From Schistosoma mansoni (taxonomy: Eukaryota; Platyhelminthes; Trematoda; Strigeidida; Schistosomatidae), in NCBI RefSeq assembly GCF_000237925.1, contig NC_031502.1, positions 5,491,296-5,555,295 of the forward strand: DNA of 64,000 bases, in the 5' to 3' direction. Position 1 is the stretch's first letter, and every line of letters starts with the position of its first letter. A program made the position numbers and the translations under genes. The notes under the pieces were generated by a model. The model did not search any database. It saw nothing but the letters and a program-made list of their open reading frames with translations, and was not told the DNA's origin. Shown in pieces: positions 52,301 to 61,977 of the stretch.

Positions 52301-53670
52301 GAATGATTCTGATCCTTATCACTCACGGTTATGTGATCTAGTGATACTACCCATTTGTCCAGACCAAAATAGATGAGGTAGGGTTAGTTATAGGACCTAA
52401 CAACCTACTACTTGTTGAACGCCGAGTGCTTTAGCTACCAGGCCGTCACTCCTCAACTCATTGACACAATTTCTTATTCGTATTAAAGTATTATATTATC
52501 ACTGTAAAAACAAATTTTTCGTTAGTTATAACATTATGAAACTGAGTTATTAAGCAAGATTCCGGTATTTCTGAAATATAGGACATATTATATTTCATAT
52601 TCTATTAGTGTAAGCAAATGATACCAGTAAATTACACAACACGATCGAAATATTTTCAATAATTACTCTGTCCTTATCCTCCATCTAAGCTCATAAAACT
52701 CTATCCACAGGACAGCGTACTCACTTACGCCTGTTACTCCTCATGGAGGAGCATAGGCCGCTCACCAGGATTCTCTATCCTGGACAGTCCTTTGCAGTTG
52801 CTATTGATCCTTCTCATGTCTGCTTTTAATAACCGATGCAGTGTGTTCTTTGGCATTCCTGTTTTTCGTTTCCTTTCAGGATTCCAAGTTAGCGCTTGTC
52901 TCGTGATGAAGTTTGATGATTTCCTCAATGTGTGTCCTATCCACTTCCAACATCTTTTCCCAATTCCCTCCTCAGTCGGAAGTTGGTTTGTTCTCTCCCA
53001 CAGTAGTCTGTTGCTGGTCGTAGTAGTTCTCCCCCGTTTCAGCTCCGTACAGTAGGGCTGTCTTGACGTTCGTATTGAGGATTCTGACTTTGGTATTGGT
53101 TGACAGTTATTTTGAGTCCCAAATGTTCTTCAATCGTAGCAATGCGAATTTCAAACACCGTTGGGTTTTGTATAATAACGGTTATCAAGGTGGTTGATTA
53201 AAGAAACCGAGCCACTACAATGCGTCCGTTTTTCAGTGTTCAATACGTGTGCTATATCAAGTATTTCCCGTTCATTTAGCGTGTGATTGCTGAATGTAAG
53301 AGCATAATTTCCACTCACGATCTCATTTTAAGTTTTTTCACGCTATTAACTTTTTTCATCCGGCAATATGGGATACGTTACAGTAGCGTGTTCACTAAAG
53401 ATATACGTAGATAGCTTTAGATGTTTGAAATGAAATCCCTAGTAAAAAGCATGGCCTCATGTGCTTTATACACTCATTAAATGTACGAAAAAAATGATTG
53501 GAAATCCTAGATATTGCATAACTGAAAGTACCCACTCCACTTCGCATACGCTAGTGATTGATATTTGAAGTTGATAATTTCCAGTCATCTATGATATGTA
53601 ATTACAGATTAAAAAGAAATAATTATGAAACTTCGTAAATCTAAACCATATGTTTTGGTTATAGACATTC

Positions 53671-53707
<37 letters not shown>

Positions 53708-55815
53708 ACTCAGCAGTGCTCATCCATATATATATATATATATATAGGACTCAGCAGTGCTCATCCAGGATTCGGCAAACAGGACTCGAACCCAGGACCT
53801 TCGGACTCGCGCGAACACCTGACCTCTAGACCACCGATCCGGCATTCAACTGTGTTAAAATCTAACTTCAATCGATCGATGATCTTGCGCAAACCTTCAA
53901 CCGTTGTCTAAGGTGGATAACTGTCTCACACCGGGCACTGATTAGACTCCACTAGCCATTGCTTATCACTAGAACTCCGAGCCCTGCGTGCGGGATCGTG
54001 GATGGTCACTGCTGAGAAGTCCAATACTAGAAAGAAACAGCTGTCCAGTGCTCCCAGGCTTTCAATGATGGCATAAATTAGATCGACTTGTGAATTCAAC
54101 TGAAAAAATAGTACAACGTCCACAAACCCCCATAAAGAAAGTTTATAGGGAAGTTTAAAGACTGAAGATCTAAATGGAAAACAAAGGATTAATTCACCTG
54201 GATCTTTGTGAACAGTTTCATATTACGAATAAAAATGATTTCTTATGTTTTATTTGTTTTTAAATATTCAATAAAAATTTTGTTTGTTTTTTTACTATGA
54301 AAGGTTGGTCGTAAATCGGATATTTGGTCATTAGGTGTAATCCTTTATATGATGGTCTACGGTCAATTACCATTTAATCAAGACAAACTTCACTCTCGTC
54401 TATCAGCAATTATAAATCCTAGTGTAAAAATATCTTTACCAGCTATCAAGAATAAATCTATTTATAAGGTAGAGAAATGTGAGAATTGTTATATTTTATT
54501 CTGTTATCATTCTCTGGTTGAAAAAAAACAGTATAATTAACAGAACGTGTCTTTGACCTATTCTGTGTATAACATTCTTTCGAATATAAATAAATCCCTG
54601 TTTAAATAATCATTATCTAAAGTCGTTAGATAGTAATTTCATTTAGTACCAGTTTGGTTACGACTACGACTGAAAAAAGACGTCTATGTTTCCGAACTGT
54701 CTATTTTTATCTTATACTTATCAGTAATTGTTATGTAATTTGTTTATTTTAAGGCTTGTAGTACAGTACTCAATTTTCTTGGATTTATTGTGTCAGTCAA
54801 CGTTCAGTACGAACATAGTAAAAGGCGGACGATTCAACATGACTGTATGAATTTCGATAACGAATAATAATAGGAGTTAAATTTTAATTCATCAGTCAAC
54901 TGTGATTGAAGGAAATTGTAAAATCAGATAATTATCACCGATTAGCATTCCTTTTAGATTAGATTGTATATTACATGTTACAGCAGTGTTGACAGTTAAA
55001 TTTGATGATTAGAGATATATACTATAAATAATAAAACTGGTGTAATTATTATTTTAAAATCACTATCAATATCAATCTTGGTTATGTAACATCCTAGTAC
55101 TTTGTTCATCAGGCAACACATATATAGTGCGAATTCTCAAATTCATCGTTTCTAACACTTAATTTAGCCATACATTTACTGTTCACTGTTATATATGTCG
55201 TCCTATGTATCGATTGTCATAAACACAGCCCTATTGAATCTAACCCATGATTAAGTGTATAAATGTCAACTTGATTAATGGTACTTACTTAGTTTTATTG
55301 CTAAACAATTAATCAGTAGTGATATTATCTCCTAAGTTTCAATATTCTGTGAATATCAGGTAATTTCAAGCATCCTTTTACATGAATACCAGCCACTTTA
55401 ATTACGAACTATGTCGAACGTTATCAAGTTTGATAACCTTGTGTAGATTTCCATGTTTACAATCCGGACGTGGATTCCATAACAATTTGTCGTCAGAAAG
55501 AGAACCATTAAAAAGCAGAGGTAGGATTAGGTGAGCGTATCGTTCTAGTTTTTAATAATGCGCATTCACACATAGTATCTCATGTTTTCTATCTCACTGG
55601 CTATCCCGCGGACCTCGATTCATGGTGAATATTGCATTTAAACACGTACTACGCGAATTTTTATTATATCCATGGTATTCTTTTACTGTTTATTTTCTAA
55701 TTCGTTGTAGGCCTTAGAACGGAGTTTAGTTCGAAATCATTTAGAAAGAGCATCTGTTGATGAATTGCTGAGTTATGAATATGTGTCCAGTACGTCAGCT
55801 GCTGACTCATGGTAG
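40316..55815 (+). CDS. TTK: Dual-specificity spindle-checkpoint kinase TTK/Mps1 (complete, 15 exons)
   Basis: Exons: 40316-40370, 40405-40535, 40578-40651, 40687-40787, 40827-40988, 41028-41094, 42225-42345, 43180-43246, 45446-45552, 48149-48271, 49421-49575, 50739-50926, 51560-51813, 54304-54468, 55711-55815. They total 1875 nt (624 residues) with all phases consistent. Mps1 kinases phosphorylate kinetochore proteins to sustain the spindle checkpoint. Residues ~19-160 form the Mps1-type TPR domain ([12 protein letters not shown], then [13 protein letters not shown]). A Ser-rich linker follows to ~310. The kinase shows [13 protein letters not shown] (glycine loop), WAVKKVDL (Lys351), HLDLKPQNF (Asp456), LIDLGIS (Asp473, DLG for DFG), [11 protein letters not shown] and KSDIWSLG. 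An Ala/Ser-rich insert follows the SPE. It is shorter than human TTK (857 residues). Exons 7-9 are the least certain. ATG 40319 is an alternative start. Confidence 0.92.
40371..41027 (+). other. Cluster of five micro-introns in TTK
   Basis: Introns 40371-40404 (34 nt), 40536-40577 (42), 40652-40686 (35), 40788-40826 (39) and 40989-41027 (39) all have GT..AG ends. Later TTK introns are 633-2596 nt. Very short 5' introns followed by long 3' introns is a known habit of schistosome genes. Confidence 0.85.
41095..42224 (+). other. TTK intron 6
   Basis: AT-rich intron sequence. Nothing else recognised. Confidence 0.5.
43247..45445 (+). other. TTK intron 8 with an unexplained open segment
   Basis: Contains an open stretch at 43394-43579, which ends in a stop, flanked by acceptor-like CATAG and ATTCAG. 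It is not needed for a phase-consistent TTK and could be an alternative last exon or chance. 44700-45000 looks repeat-derived but unclassified. Confidence 0.4.
46290..46440 (-). repeat. Penelope-like fragment, left arm of inverted pair
   Basis: On the minus strand this reads TGAGTCACGAAACGTCAG..CCAATGAGTAG..ATGCTCAATTTATTCAAAATTATC. It shares its first half with 46605-46720 in inverted orientation and its second half with 9.2 and 58.0 kb. The CTGAAGA box is missing here. It lies in TTK intron 9. Confidence 0.6.
46605..46720 (+). repeat. Penelope-like fragment with hammerhead-like motif, right arm
   Basis: 46607-46641 reads CTGAAGA-A-GTGGCT..AGTCAC-GAAA-CGTC. GTGGCT and AGTCAC form a 6-bp stem II (with one G-U), followed by GAAA and a GTC triplet. 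One extra A sits between the CTGAAGA box and stem II. Stem III would be the palindrome ACGT, which could only form as a dimer. It lies in TTK intron 9. Confidence 0.5.
47080..47205 (-). repeat. tRNA-derived SINE relic
   Basis: GAGATTTGAACACATTACC is a degraded reverse B box (GGGATTCGAACC), and the TATCCACTAAACT stretch lies where an A box would be. It has the layout of tRNA-derived SINEs of flukes. It lies in TTK intron 9, antisense. Confidence 0.5.
47265..47800 (-). repeat. LINE-5'-derived ~0.5-kb repeat, copy 4
   Basis: Same family and orientation as 19906-20430, but more diverged. It runs on the minus strand from TGCCCCCGAATGCCCTGGTACG to GGTGCCCCCTTGTACCAATATTTATG with a TAATAATAATAA tail. 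Both strands again carry open frames: 61 codons on plus at 47464-47649, and 69 on minus at 47793-47584. It is inserted in TTK intron 9, antisense to the gene. Confidence 0.75.
49740..49805 (+). repeat. tRNA-like SINE relic
   Basis: TGGTTAAGGTGTTCGAC (A-box-like) and AAGTCTTAGGCTCC (decayed B box) lie close together. The relic sits in TTK intron 11, just before the solo LTR. Confidence 0.35.
49863..50272 (+). mobile_element. Solo LTR of an LTR retrotransposon
   Basis: A ~410-bp block begins TGTTATTCGC and ends AGGTCCTACA, with CCAATAATAAACTGTAGTCGCC as its polyadenylation region. The right part resembles the end of the LTR at 22520-22959 (AAACTGTAGT, GTTATC, GATAAACGAAAC), so both belong to one family or two close ones. 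No internal genes remain. It lies in TTK intron 11, in the same direction as the gene. Superfamily not determined; moderate age. Confidence 0.6.
52290..52460 (-). repeat. tRNA-derived SINE relic
   Basis: On the minus strand GACGGCCTGGTAGCTAAAGCACT is an A-box-like tRNA head, followed by a decayed B box (AGGTTGTTAGGTCC). It lies in TTK intron 13. Confidence 0.45.
52700..53160 (-). mobile_element. RTE 3' end (copy E)
   Basis: The minus strand encodes RT C-terminal sequence matching copy [17 protein letters not shown], then [39 protein letters not shown]. It ends in GAGCGGCCTATGCTCC and the GTAACAGGCGTAAGTGAG tail. It is 5' truncated, as is typical of target-primed insertion. It lies in TTK intron 13, antisense. 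Confidence 0.8.
53165..53212 (+). repeat. LTR 3' tail fragment
   Basis: TAATAACGGTTATCAAGG...GAGCCACTACA resembles the last ~45 bases of the solo LTRs at 22.5 and 49.9 kb. It directly follows the RTE fragment, so it is the remainder of an LTR fossil. Confidence 0.5.
53673..53767 (+). repeat. (TA)n tract with duplicated SINE tail
   Basis: Two (TA)n runs (53673-53705 and about 53727-53746) each precede the same 21-base unit GGACTCAGCAGTGCTCATCC. The end of the neighbouring SINE was duplicated together with its TA tail. Confidence 0.75.
53747..54130 (-). mobile_element. tRNA-derived SINE with clear A and B boxes
   Basis: Minus strand: GGATCGGTGGTCTAGAGG (A box) and GGTCCTGGGTTCGAGTCC (B box) are about 35 nt apart and near-perfect for pol III. 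Upstream on the minus strand lies a ~270-base body (GGACTTCTCAGCAGTGACCATCC, TAGTGGAGTCTAATCAGTGCCC). It is followed by TGGATGAGCACTGCTGAGTCC and a TA tail. The body-then-tRNA order is unusual for a SINE, and the tRNA part could be a separate unit. It lies in TTK intron 13. Confidence 0.6.
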
Positions 55816-55828
55816 TGTTATTTTCTAC

Positions 55829-55832
<4 letters not shown>

Positions 55833-55881
<49 letters not shown>
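55833..55881. repeat. (TA)n microsatellite
   Basis: About 24 TA units begin less than 20 nt after the TTK stop codon, so they probably lie in its 3' UTR. Length polymorphism is likely. Confidence 0.9.
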
Positions 55882-55884
<3 letters not shown>

Positions 55885-57784
55885 GAAAAGAATTAACAGG
55901 AACACACCAGTTTACATTCATGATTAGGTTGTGATACCAAAAAAGTCCTATGGGAACAGTGAATAAGAGCCTGATATGATTTCACGTGTATATAATTTTG
56001 TTGTAATCTTAACTCATCAGTGTTGTATGTATATTCCTTATTTCTTTTTTTTTGCAAAACTTTTGTAGATATCTGAAAAAACAGTTCATTATTGTCTGTA
56101 CTTGGACGTATTTTTTTCGTATATAAATGCACATACTTCTTATTTGTATTATTTTTTCACATTTCCGGTCTTACAATTTATTTATATCATTTAGTAATTT
56201 TATTACTTTCCTTTGTTCATTCTTTTTGTTTGTCACAATTACTTTCCTGTGTTTACATTGTTTTCGTTTATTTCCTCCATCCAGTTATGTATTTCCGATT
56301 ATCCCAAAACTCAACCACAATCAATATGTTGTAGTGTATAAGTCTATCATAATACTTATCACCATACGATTGATTGGATATTTACGCAACGAATTGTTTT
56401 ATTTTTTATGACAACTAATAAATTATGTTTTACAAACACTTATCACATTTTCCTAGTGTGGCTTTGTTATACATTCAGCTAGTGATTTTTCATAAGTTTC
56501 AGGTCCCCAATCCAATCACTTAACTAGATCACCCTCCCTACTCAATAGACTTGGACCCCTGTATTTTGGTTTCGTTTACAGTCTAAAATCATCATGCATG
56601 GAACGACTAGATGTAAAACGACGAAGCAGCCGGAAAGTCTGACTTTTAAGGACTTTCGAGAATGTTATGAGAAATGATTTAAGTGAATTATCATAAATGA
56701 GGGGTATACTTGGGAGTAAATAAGGTTGGTTTACCCCACTATACAGAGAAATATTTTTGTGATCTCAGTCGACGTATTTATTAGACGGACTAATTGACTT
56801 GGGAAGATTTGTGTAGTTTGGCGTTGGTGTTCTATATCATATAAAGTCTGAAGTTGACATCGATTGCGGCGAAAACTATCTTCGAAGAAGGCTGACTGAA
56901 CTGAAGTAAAGGAAGCGGATTTAGAGATTGCGACTCACTGGTTAGAAAGTTTCAACTTATAAGTTATTCCAACACATAGGTACATAAATCTTGGTATTCA
57001 CCCTTCCCGTGCTTACATTTGTCTAGTCGAAAATATCGTTTGACTGGAAATGTATCGTTGTCACAAAGAACTACACGATGATTGGAATACGGTGTTGCCG
57101 GGTCATTATGGGATTGGAACAGTATAGAGTTGTGTAATTTTACAGTTACTGCATCGAACTAAAAAGTAGAACAATTACGCTGCCATAGTTTAGATGATCA
57201 GCAGTGTGAAGGAGCGATCAGTGACCATCTGTTACATTTGTGTATGTTGCAATATTCTATGCTATTGAGGAGACATTTGGAGATTTTTTTGAATTAAATC
57301 CCATACCTCGAGCACAAGTTTATCTAAGAAAACAAAGTGTTATATGACTTACTTCGTTATGTGGATGGTTAGTAGGTTTTGGGGAGGTGGATTATAGCGC
57401 CAAGCGAGTTTGCGAATTAGTTACGTTCATTTGCTACTAGTATCTGATTTTGGCTTGACATACTGAGTTTGATGGAAATGGGGTATGATTGCGATGGCTT
57501 TGATAAAAATTTTGCATGGGCCAGTTGTCAAATGTCGACAAAGCGTCTTCATCTGAGCGTTTAATGTGGTGGCATTCAGTTTCTGAAAATCAGCCTAAGT
57601 ATATGTTTGTTTATGTTTAGTAATATGATAACATTTAACAATTCATGAGTGGTAGCGGCTATTTTTAGCTAGGATAAATTCCAGTCTCCAAACCTGAATA
57701 ATCGCTACACTTTTAACGCGTCTACTTATCATCTCACATTAAAATGCTTCAATTAAATTAAATTTTTAGGTGAATTGAGGTAAA
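55882..57784. other. Downstream of TTK, unassigned
   Basis: Probably starts with the TTK 3' UTR. Overlapping open frames at 56092-56411 are low-complexity and AT-driven. No domain was recognised. 56450-57600 is less AT-rich and may be decayed repeat DNA. Confidence 0.35.
56417..56422 (+). terminator. Possible TTK polyadenylation signal
   Basis: AATAAA about 600 nt past the TTK stop. Positional guess only; several such hexamers are expected in AT-rich DNA. Confidence 0.2.
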
Positions 57785-57935
57785 GGCGATTGCAACCATT
57801 GATAATTTCAAATAAATTGAGCATAAGGTAGAGAGTTAATAAATATATATTATTTGTTATATCCCCATGAGTGGAAAAATTGTATTTCTGACATTTCCTG
57901 ACTTAATGTAAGCCACTTCCTCAGAGTAAATAAAC
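57785..57935 (-). repeat. Penelope-like fragment with hammerhead-like motif
   Basis: On the minus strand CTGAGGA-A-GTGGCT..AGTCAG-GAAA-TGTC matches the layout at 46607-46641. It continues to ATGCTCAATTTATTTGAAATTATCAA. It faces 57985-58100 in inverted orientation. Confidence 0.55.
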
Positions 57936-57984
57936 AACCGACATTAAATTAACAGAAGTTTAAATAGTGCAAAGGAAACAATGA

Positions 57985-58100
57985 AAAATATTGGGATATA
58001 ACAAAAAATATATTTATTAACTCTCTACCTAATGCTCAATTTATTTGAAATTATCAAGTCCGACCTTGTTATGGATACCTATATTGCACTAATGTTAATA
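57985..58100 (+). repeat. Penelope-like 3' fragment, inverted partner
   Basis: TGGGATATAACAAAAAATATATTTATTAACTCTCTACC..ATGCTCAATTTATTTGAAATTATCAAG repeats the left arm in the opposite direction. With the left arm it forms a palindrome with a ~50-base spacer. Confidence 0.6.
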
Positions 58101-59809
58101 CTTTCAAAGATCATAGTATTCACATTGCATATTGATAATATCTCATACAACATTGGACATTTTGACCAGTCATTTTGTTAATAACAAATTAGAATGTTAC
58201 AACTTAATTTACAAATCTATTTCTTTACTATGAAGCGTAAGAGTATTGAAACTAGTCGGGAAACCAGTTGAGGTTCGAAAGTGCTGAGAAGTTATCAACC
58301 AGTAAAGTTATCCTTCTCGTTTGTGTAGACGGATTTCGGCTTGTCACTTAAGTAACTACTTAACACACAATTATCTTTCTCCAATATCCCTTTATTTACA
58401 GTTATTTCTGTGAGAAATTATAGTGAATTAGCAGAAGAGATAAATCTGTATTTGATATTAAAAAGTGTATATGTATATTAAACACAAATATTCAAAAGAA
58501 TAGACATAAAGAAAAAGCTAGCTTCATTGATGTCAATATATATAAATATATGTAGACTTTTATACGTAAATTAATAGCGAACAAGAGTAGAATTCACAAA
58601 GAATAATGCTGTATATTAATAATGTATCATTCGTATATCAACGTGGAAAAGAAATTAGAGCTATCGTACTATAACACATAATTCACCATACATTTTACAC
58701 AATATACGGCATAGATGTATGAGTGTTAATAGGTTTGCAGTCGATTATGTAGACAGAAGTGCAATTTAATGGTTCACCATAATACATGCCTGCTGAATAC
58801 CGATAGCAGTAGTTTGAAAGCACCTCACAAAAATAAGCAATGGCTTGGTGCACTGTATTTGAACTGAAACACACTTCTAAATTTAGGAATATGATTGAGA
58901 ATTCTTAAAACTAACAGGAAATTGAATCGGATAATAAGATTAATGAAGTAAATAAATGCCTGCAATACACTTTACACACATTTACCCAATAATAAGAATA
59001 TATAAATATGTACGTTTCTGGTAAGATGAAAGACTTAAGTGTATTATAGTGATATCAGCAAGAACAATTTTTATGTATAATAAGAATTATCTGAAAAGCA
59101 GGATGGTAACATCTCAAAAACGAAAAATAATACACTCGTTAAGATGAAGCTGCATAATTAAATGAAATGTCAGGAGACAGGGAATAAGTTACAGCCAATC
59201 AATTTTAAAAATAAACAGCAGGAAAATTCGAAAGACTATTGAAACGCAGGCATTTGTCTACTTTCTACATATTCACGTGAGTTGATTTTGTTTTCTATTA
59301 TTTTCTTTTCATAGTTCAGATCCATTCTGTTTGTTCCAGTTTATTCCTGTGTATATAATTAGCATTGTAGTCTTATTAATAAAATGCATAAGATGAATGT
59401 CCATACTTTATATGAATTAAAATTTTAATGGTTTTCGGATTTAGAAATGTATTAGGAAGTGAAATCAGGAAGAAAAACAAATAAATAATCAATTAATTAA
59501 TCAGAAGTTATTAAACATTTAAATATTTATTCTAATAAAATAATGAAATATTTCTTCTAGACGAACTTGAATATAAATATATATGTAGTGCATTCGAATT
59601 TTGTTAAGTTAGTACAGTGGAAGGCAAGTGTTGGTACTGTACTTGACGCTACTCACAAAATTATTTGCAAGTAATGTGCAGAGTGTGAAGCATAACCCGC
59701 CATGGGAGCTTCTAGGAAATCTCACTAGATATTGGCTGGATTTGTTGTTCTCAGACTTCTGGTTCTCAAAGACCTTATTGAGGAGTATCTTAGAAACTGA
59801 AGAGCCGTT
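58101..59809. other. AT-rich intergenic, nothing recognised
   Basis: No gene or RNA was supported. Very AT-rich, with many short poly-A runs. Confidence 0.4.
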
Positions 59810-60001
59810 TCATACTAGTATTGGATTTTTCGGCAGTAAACGTATGACTTCGTCAGAGACCAAACGAGGGAATTTCAGGTTTCTCAGCGAACATTTCACC
59901 GTTACAAGTAGTGCGTCAGAGCGCAATGGTGCAATTTCAGCTTCAATCAATTTAAGATATAGCACAATGATCAAAAATGGAGGCTCCTGAGTTTGATACA
60001 T
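59810..60001 (-). other. Unassigned open segment of higher GC
   Basis: A 63-codon minus frame (YQTQEPPFLIIVLYLKLIEAE... ending LLPKNPILV) continues in the next frame as YETALQFLRYSS. The block 59640-60000 has a more coding-like composition than its AT-rich surroundings. I recognise no family. It may be an exon of an unseen gene or a transposon relic. Confidence 0.25.
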
Positions 60002-60537
60002 AGAAAGATCAAAGGTGAGAAATGCTGGTAGGTCCGATATTAGAAAATAGGTATTTAATCCATCGTTATTTTTCTTTGTTCCCCAAAGGAGGTTTACTAT
60101 TTTTTTTTACAAAAAGCTATTACGGATCAATGTCATAACTAAGTAAATATGATATGAGAAAATTCGGTTATTGATTAATAAAGATGCTTATGAAAACAAT
60201 AAAAAATGGGAGGAAACAAACGGACAGTTAAAAATGATTGTCACTGATAAACGTTATCTTATTATAAAAAGTTAGAGAGACTAACATACAAGGTGAAAAA
60301 TTCAATGGACACCTTTTCAAATTATTTAACATTATTCAAGAGAACTTAATAAACTATGGAAGTACTTTTATAGATATTCAAAATGAATTATTCTCAATAT
60401 CAACTAATAATTTGATAGTTATCATTATTGTTATGAACAGTTTGTAAGAAATCGTTCAAAAGTGAAAAAGTAGTTTTCATTACAGAATGACAGTATCAGT
60501 TGATATGAGATCTTTCATCAAAGTAATAAATGTTCAA

Positions 60538-60538
<1 letters not shown>

Positions 60539-60577
<39 letters not shown>
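60539..60577. repeat. (TA)n microsatellite
   Basis: About 19 uninterrupted TA units, just before a tRNA-like SINE relic. Confidence 0.9.
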
Positions 60578-60579
<2 letters not shown>

Positions 60580-60619
60580 TGTTTCAGGACAAAGAAACTA
60601 CACACATCAATAGTGAGAA

Positions 60620-60710
60620 AAATTGGAGGGTTTTGTGTGATCTGGTAGATAAAGCATATGCTGTTTTAATCAGTAACTCTTGGCTTCGAACCCTGATTCT
60701 CCTATGTTTC
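60620..60710 (+). repeat. tRNA-like SINE relic
   Basis: GATCTGGTAGATAAAGCATATGC resembles an A box and GGCTTCGAACCCTG a B box. No complete cloverleaf can be folded, so it is not called as a tRNA gene. Confidence 0.45.
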
Positions 60711-61009
60711 AGTTTAAGCAATCACATGGTAATTTTCTCTGGCTTTTAGGCAGAGTAAATATTCATCTCAAAAGCGAGCACGTCGTAAATCAGTGAACCA
60801 GTTATTATATAAGAAGAACCTGGTAAATATGTGCATCGGTTTAAACTGCCAAGCCACTTTAGCACAGCGAGATATAATTATCAAAGTTAATCTCAGATTA
60901 ATAGAAGTATCAGCGAAACAAGGGACAGACGAAATGATTTGAAAAAGAATTAATTCACAGAATAAAAAGTTATATTAATAATCCATACACTTATGGTCTA
61001 GGAGAAGAT

Positions 61010-61470
61010 CGAAAGTGAATATACCTAGGCCACAGTGATTGATATTGAACCATGCCACACAAAGTCCCCAACCCTTGGTTACGATAATCATGTGGTCTCC
61101 AACTAGATAGTCTGAATCTACAAAAGTGCTTCAGTTCAACAGTGAATCACTTCATAGACTGATGAAAATTTTTGGTTAGAATGTTACTAGCTTTCTTCCA
61201 ACCTGCACGAACAAACAGTGTGCATTGAAGCAGGTGGTGGTTAAGGATGTGTAATACATGACCTATCTACTTCATTCGAACAAAATCCACAACCTCATCA
61301 ACTGACTTATCGTATGTGAATAGTACTAAGTGTCTAACCTCATGACTGGTTACTCGGTAATCTCATAATATATGAGGACTATACTGTGAAGGCATGTATG
61401 ATCAAGTCTCATTAATTGCTAAATATCATCTATTTTTAACGACCACGTTTGATATCTGAGTACGTAGGCC
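61010..61470 (-). pseudogene. LINE reverse-transcriptase 3' relic
   Basis: Parallels 10680-11050: the CAGGTGGTGGTTAAGGATGTGTAATACATGACC region matches AGGAGGTGGTTGGGAATATGTAATATATGTTC, and the flanking order agrees. It is therefore another decayed C-terminus of the same LINE family, more diverged. Confidence 0.55.
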
Positions 61471-61902
61471 TAAACTCTGTGAGTCAGTTAAATCATTTCT
61501 TTATTATCTAAATCAAACAAGAAATAGTCAAACATCATGAACATGATAATTATTGCATAACGTAATAAAATAATTGTAGTTTGATTATTTTATACAAAAA
61601 AATTATGGACCATGTAAAATAGGATATGTATTTTGCAAAAATGGATTGATATTGTGTAAAAGAATATTTATTAAATGTTCAAGAAGTTAACACAACATCA
61701 CAACAATGACAGAGAAAAACTGACAAGCTGAAGGCAAAATGAAGCTAACTTGGTATCTAATAAAAACACAAACCATTGGACGTCAGCTCAGTGGTCCACA
61801 GGACAAGCCCATCCATTTTTATAAGTAACAATTTCTATGCTATCTGTTCAACAGAAAATTTGTTTGAATGTTTGCTCAACTATGATGGCACATCATCACT
61901 TC

Positions 61903-61903
<1 letters not shown>

Positions 61904-61975
<72 letters not shown>
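61904..61975. repeat. (TA)n microsatellite, longest in window
   Basis: About 35 TA units. The apparent IYIYIY peptide across it is an artefact of the repeat. Confidence 0.92.

Positions 61976-61977
<2 letters not shown>

Noticed and set aside
56092-56411. Overlapping hydrophobic plus-strand frames as a small membrane protein
   Set aside because: The Phe/Ile/Leu-rich composition reflects T-rich DNA. There is no conserved motif or splice context.
60620-60710. tRNA gene
   Set aside because: A- and B-box-like words are present, but no acceptor stem or full cloverleaf. It fits a tRNA-derived SINE relic better.
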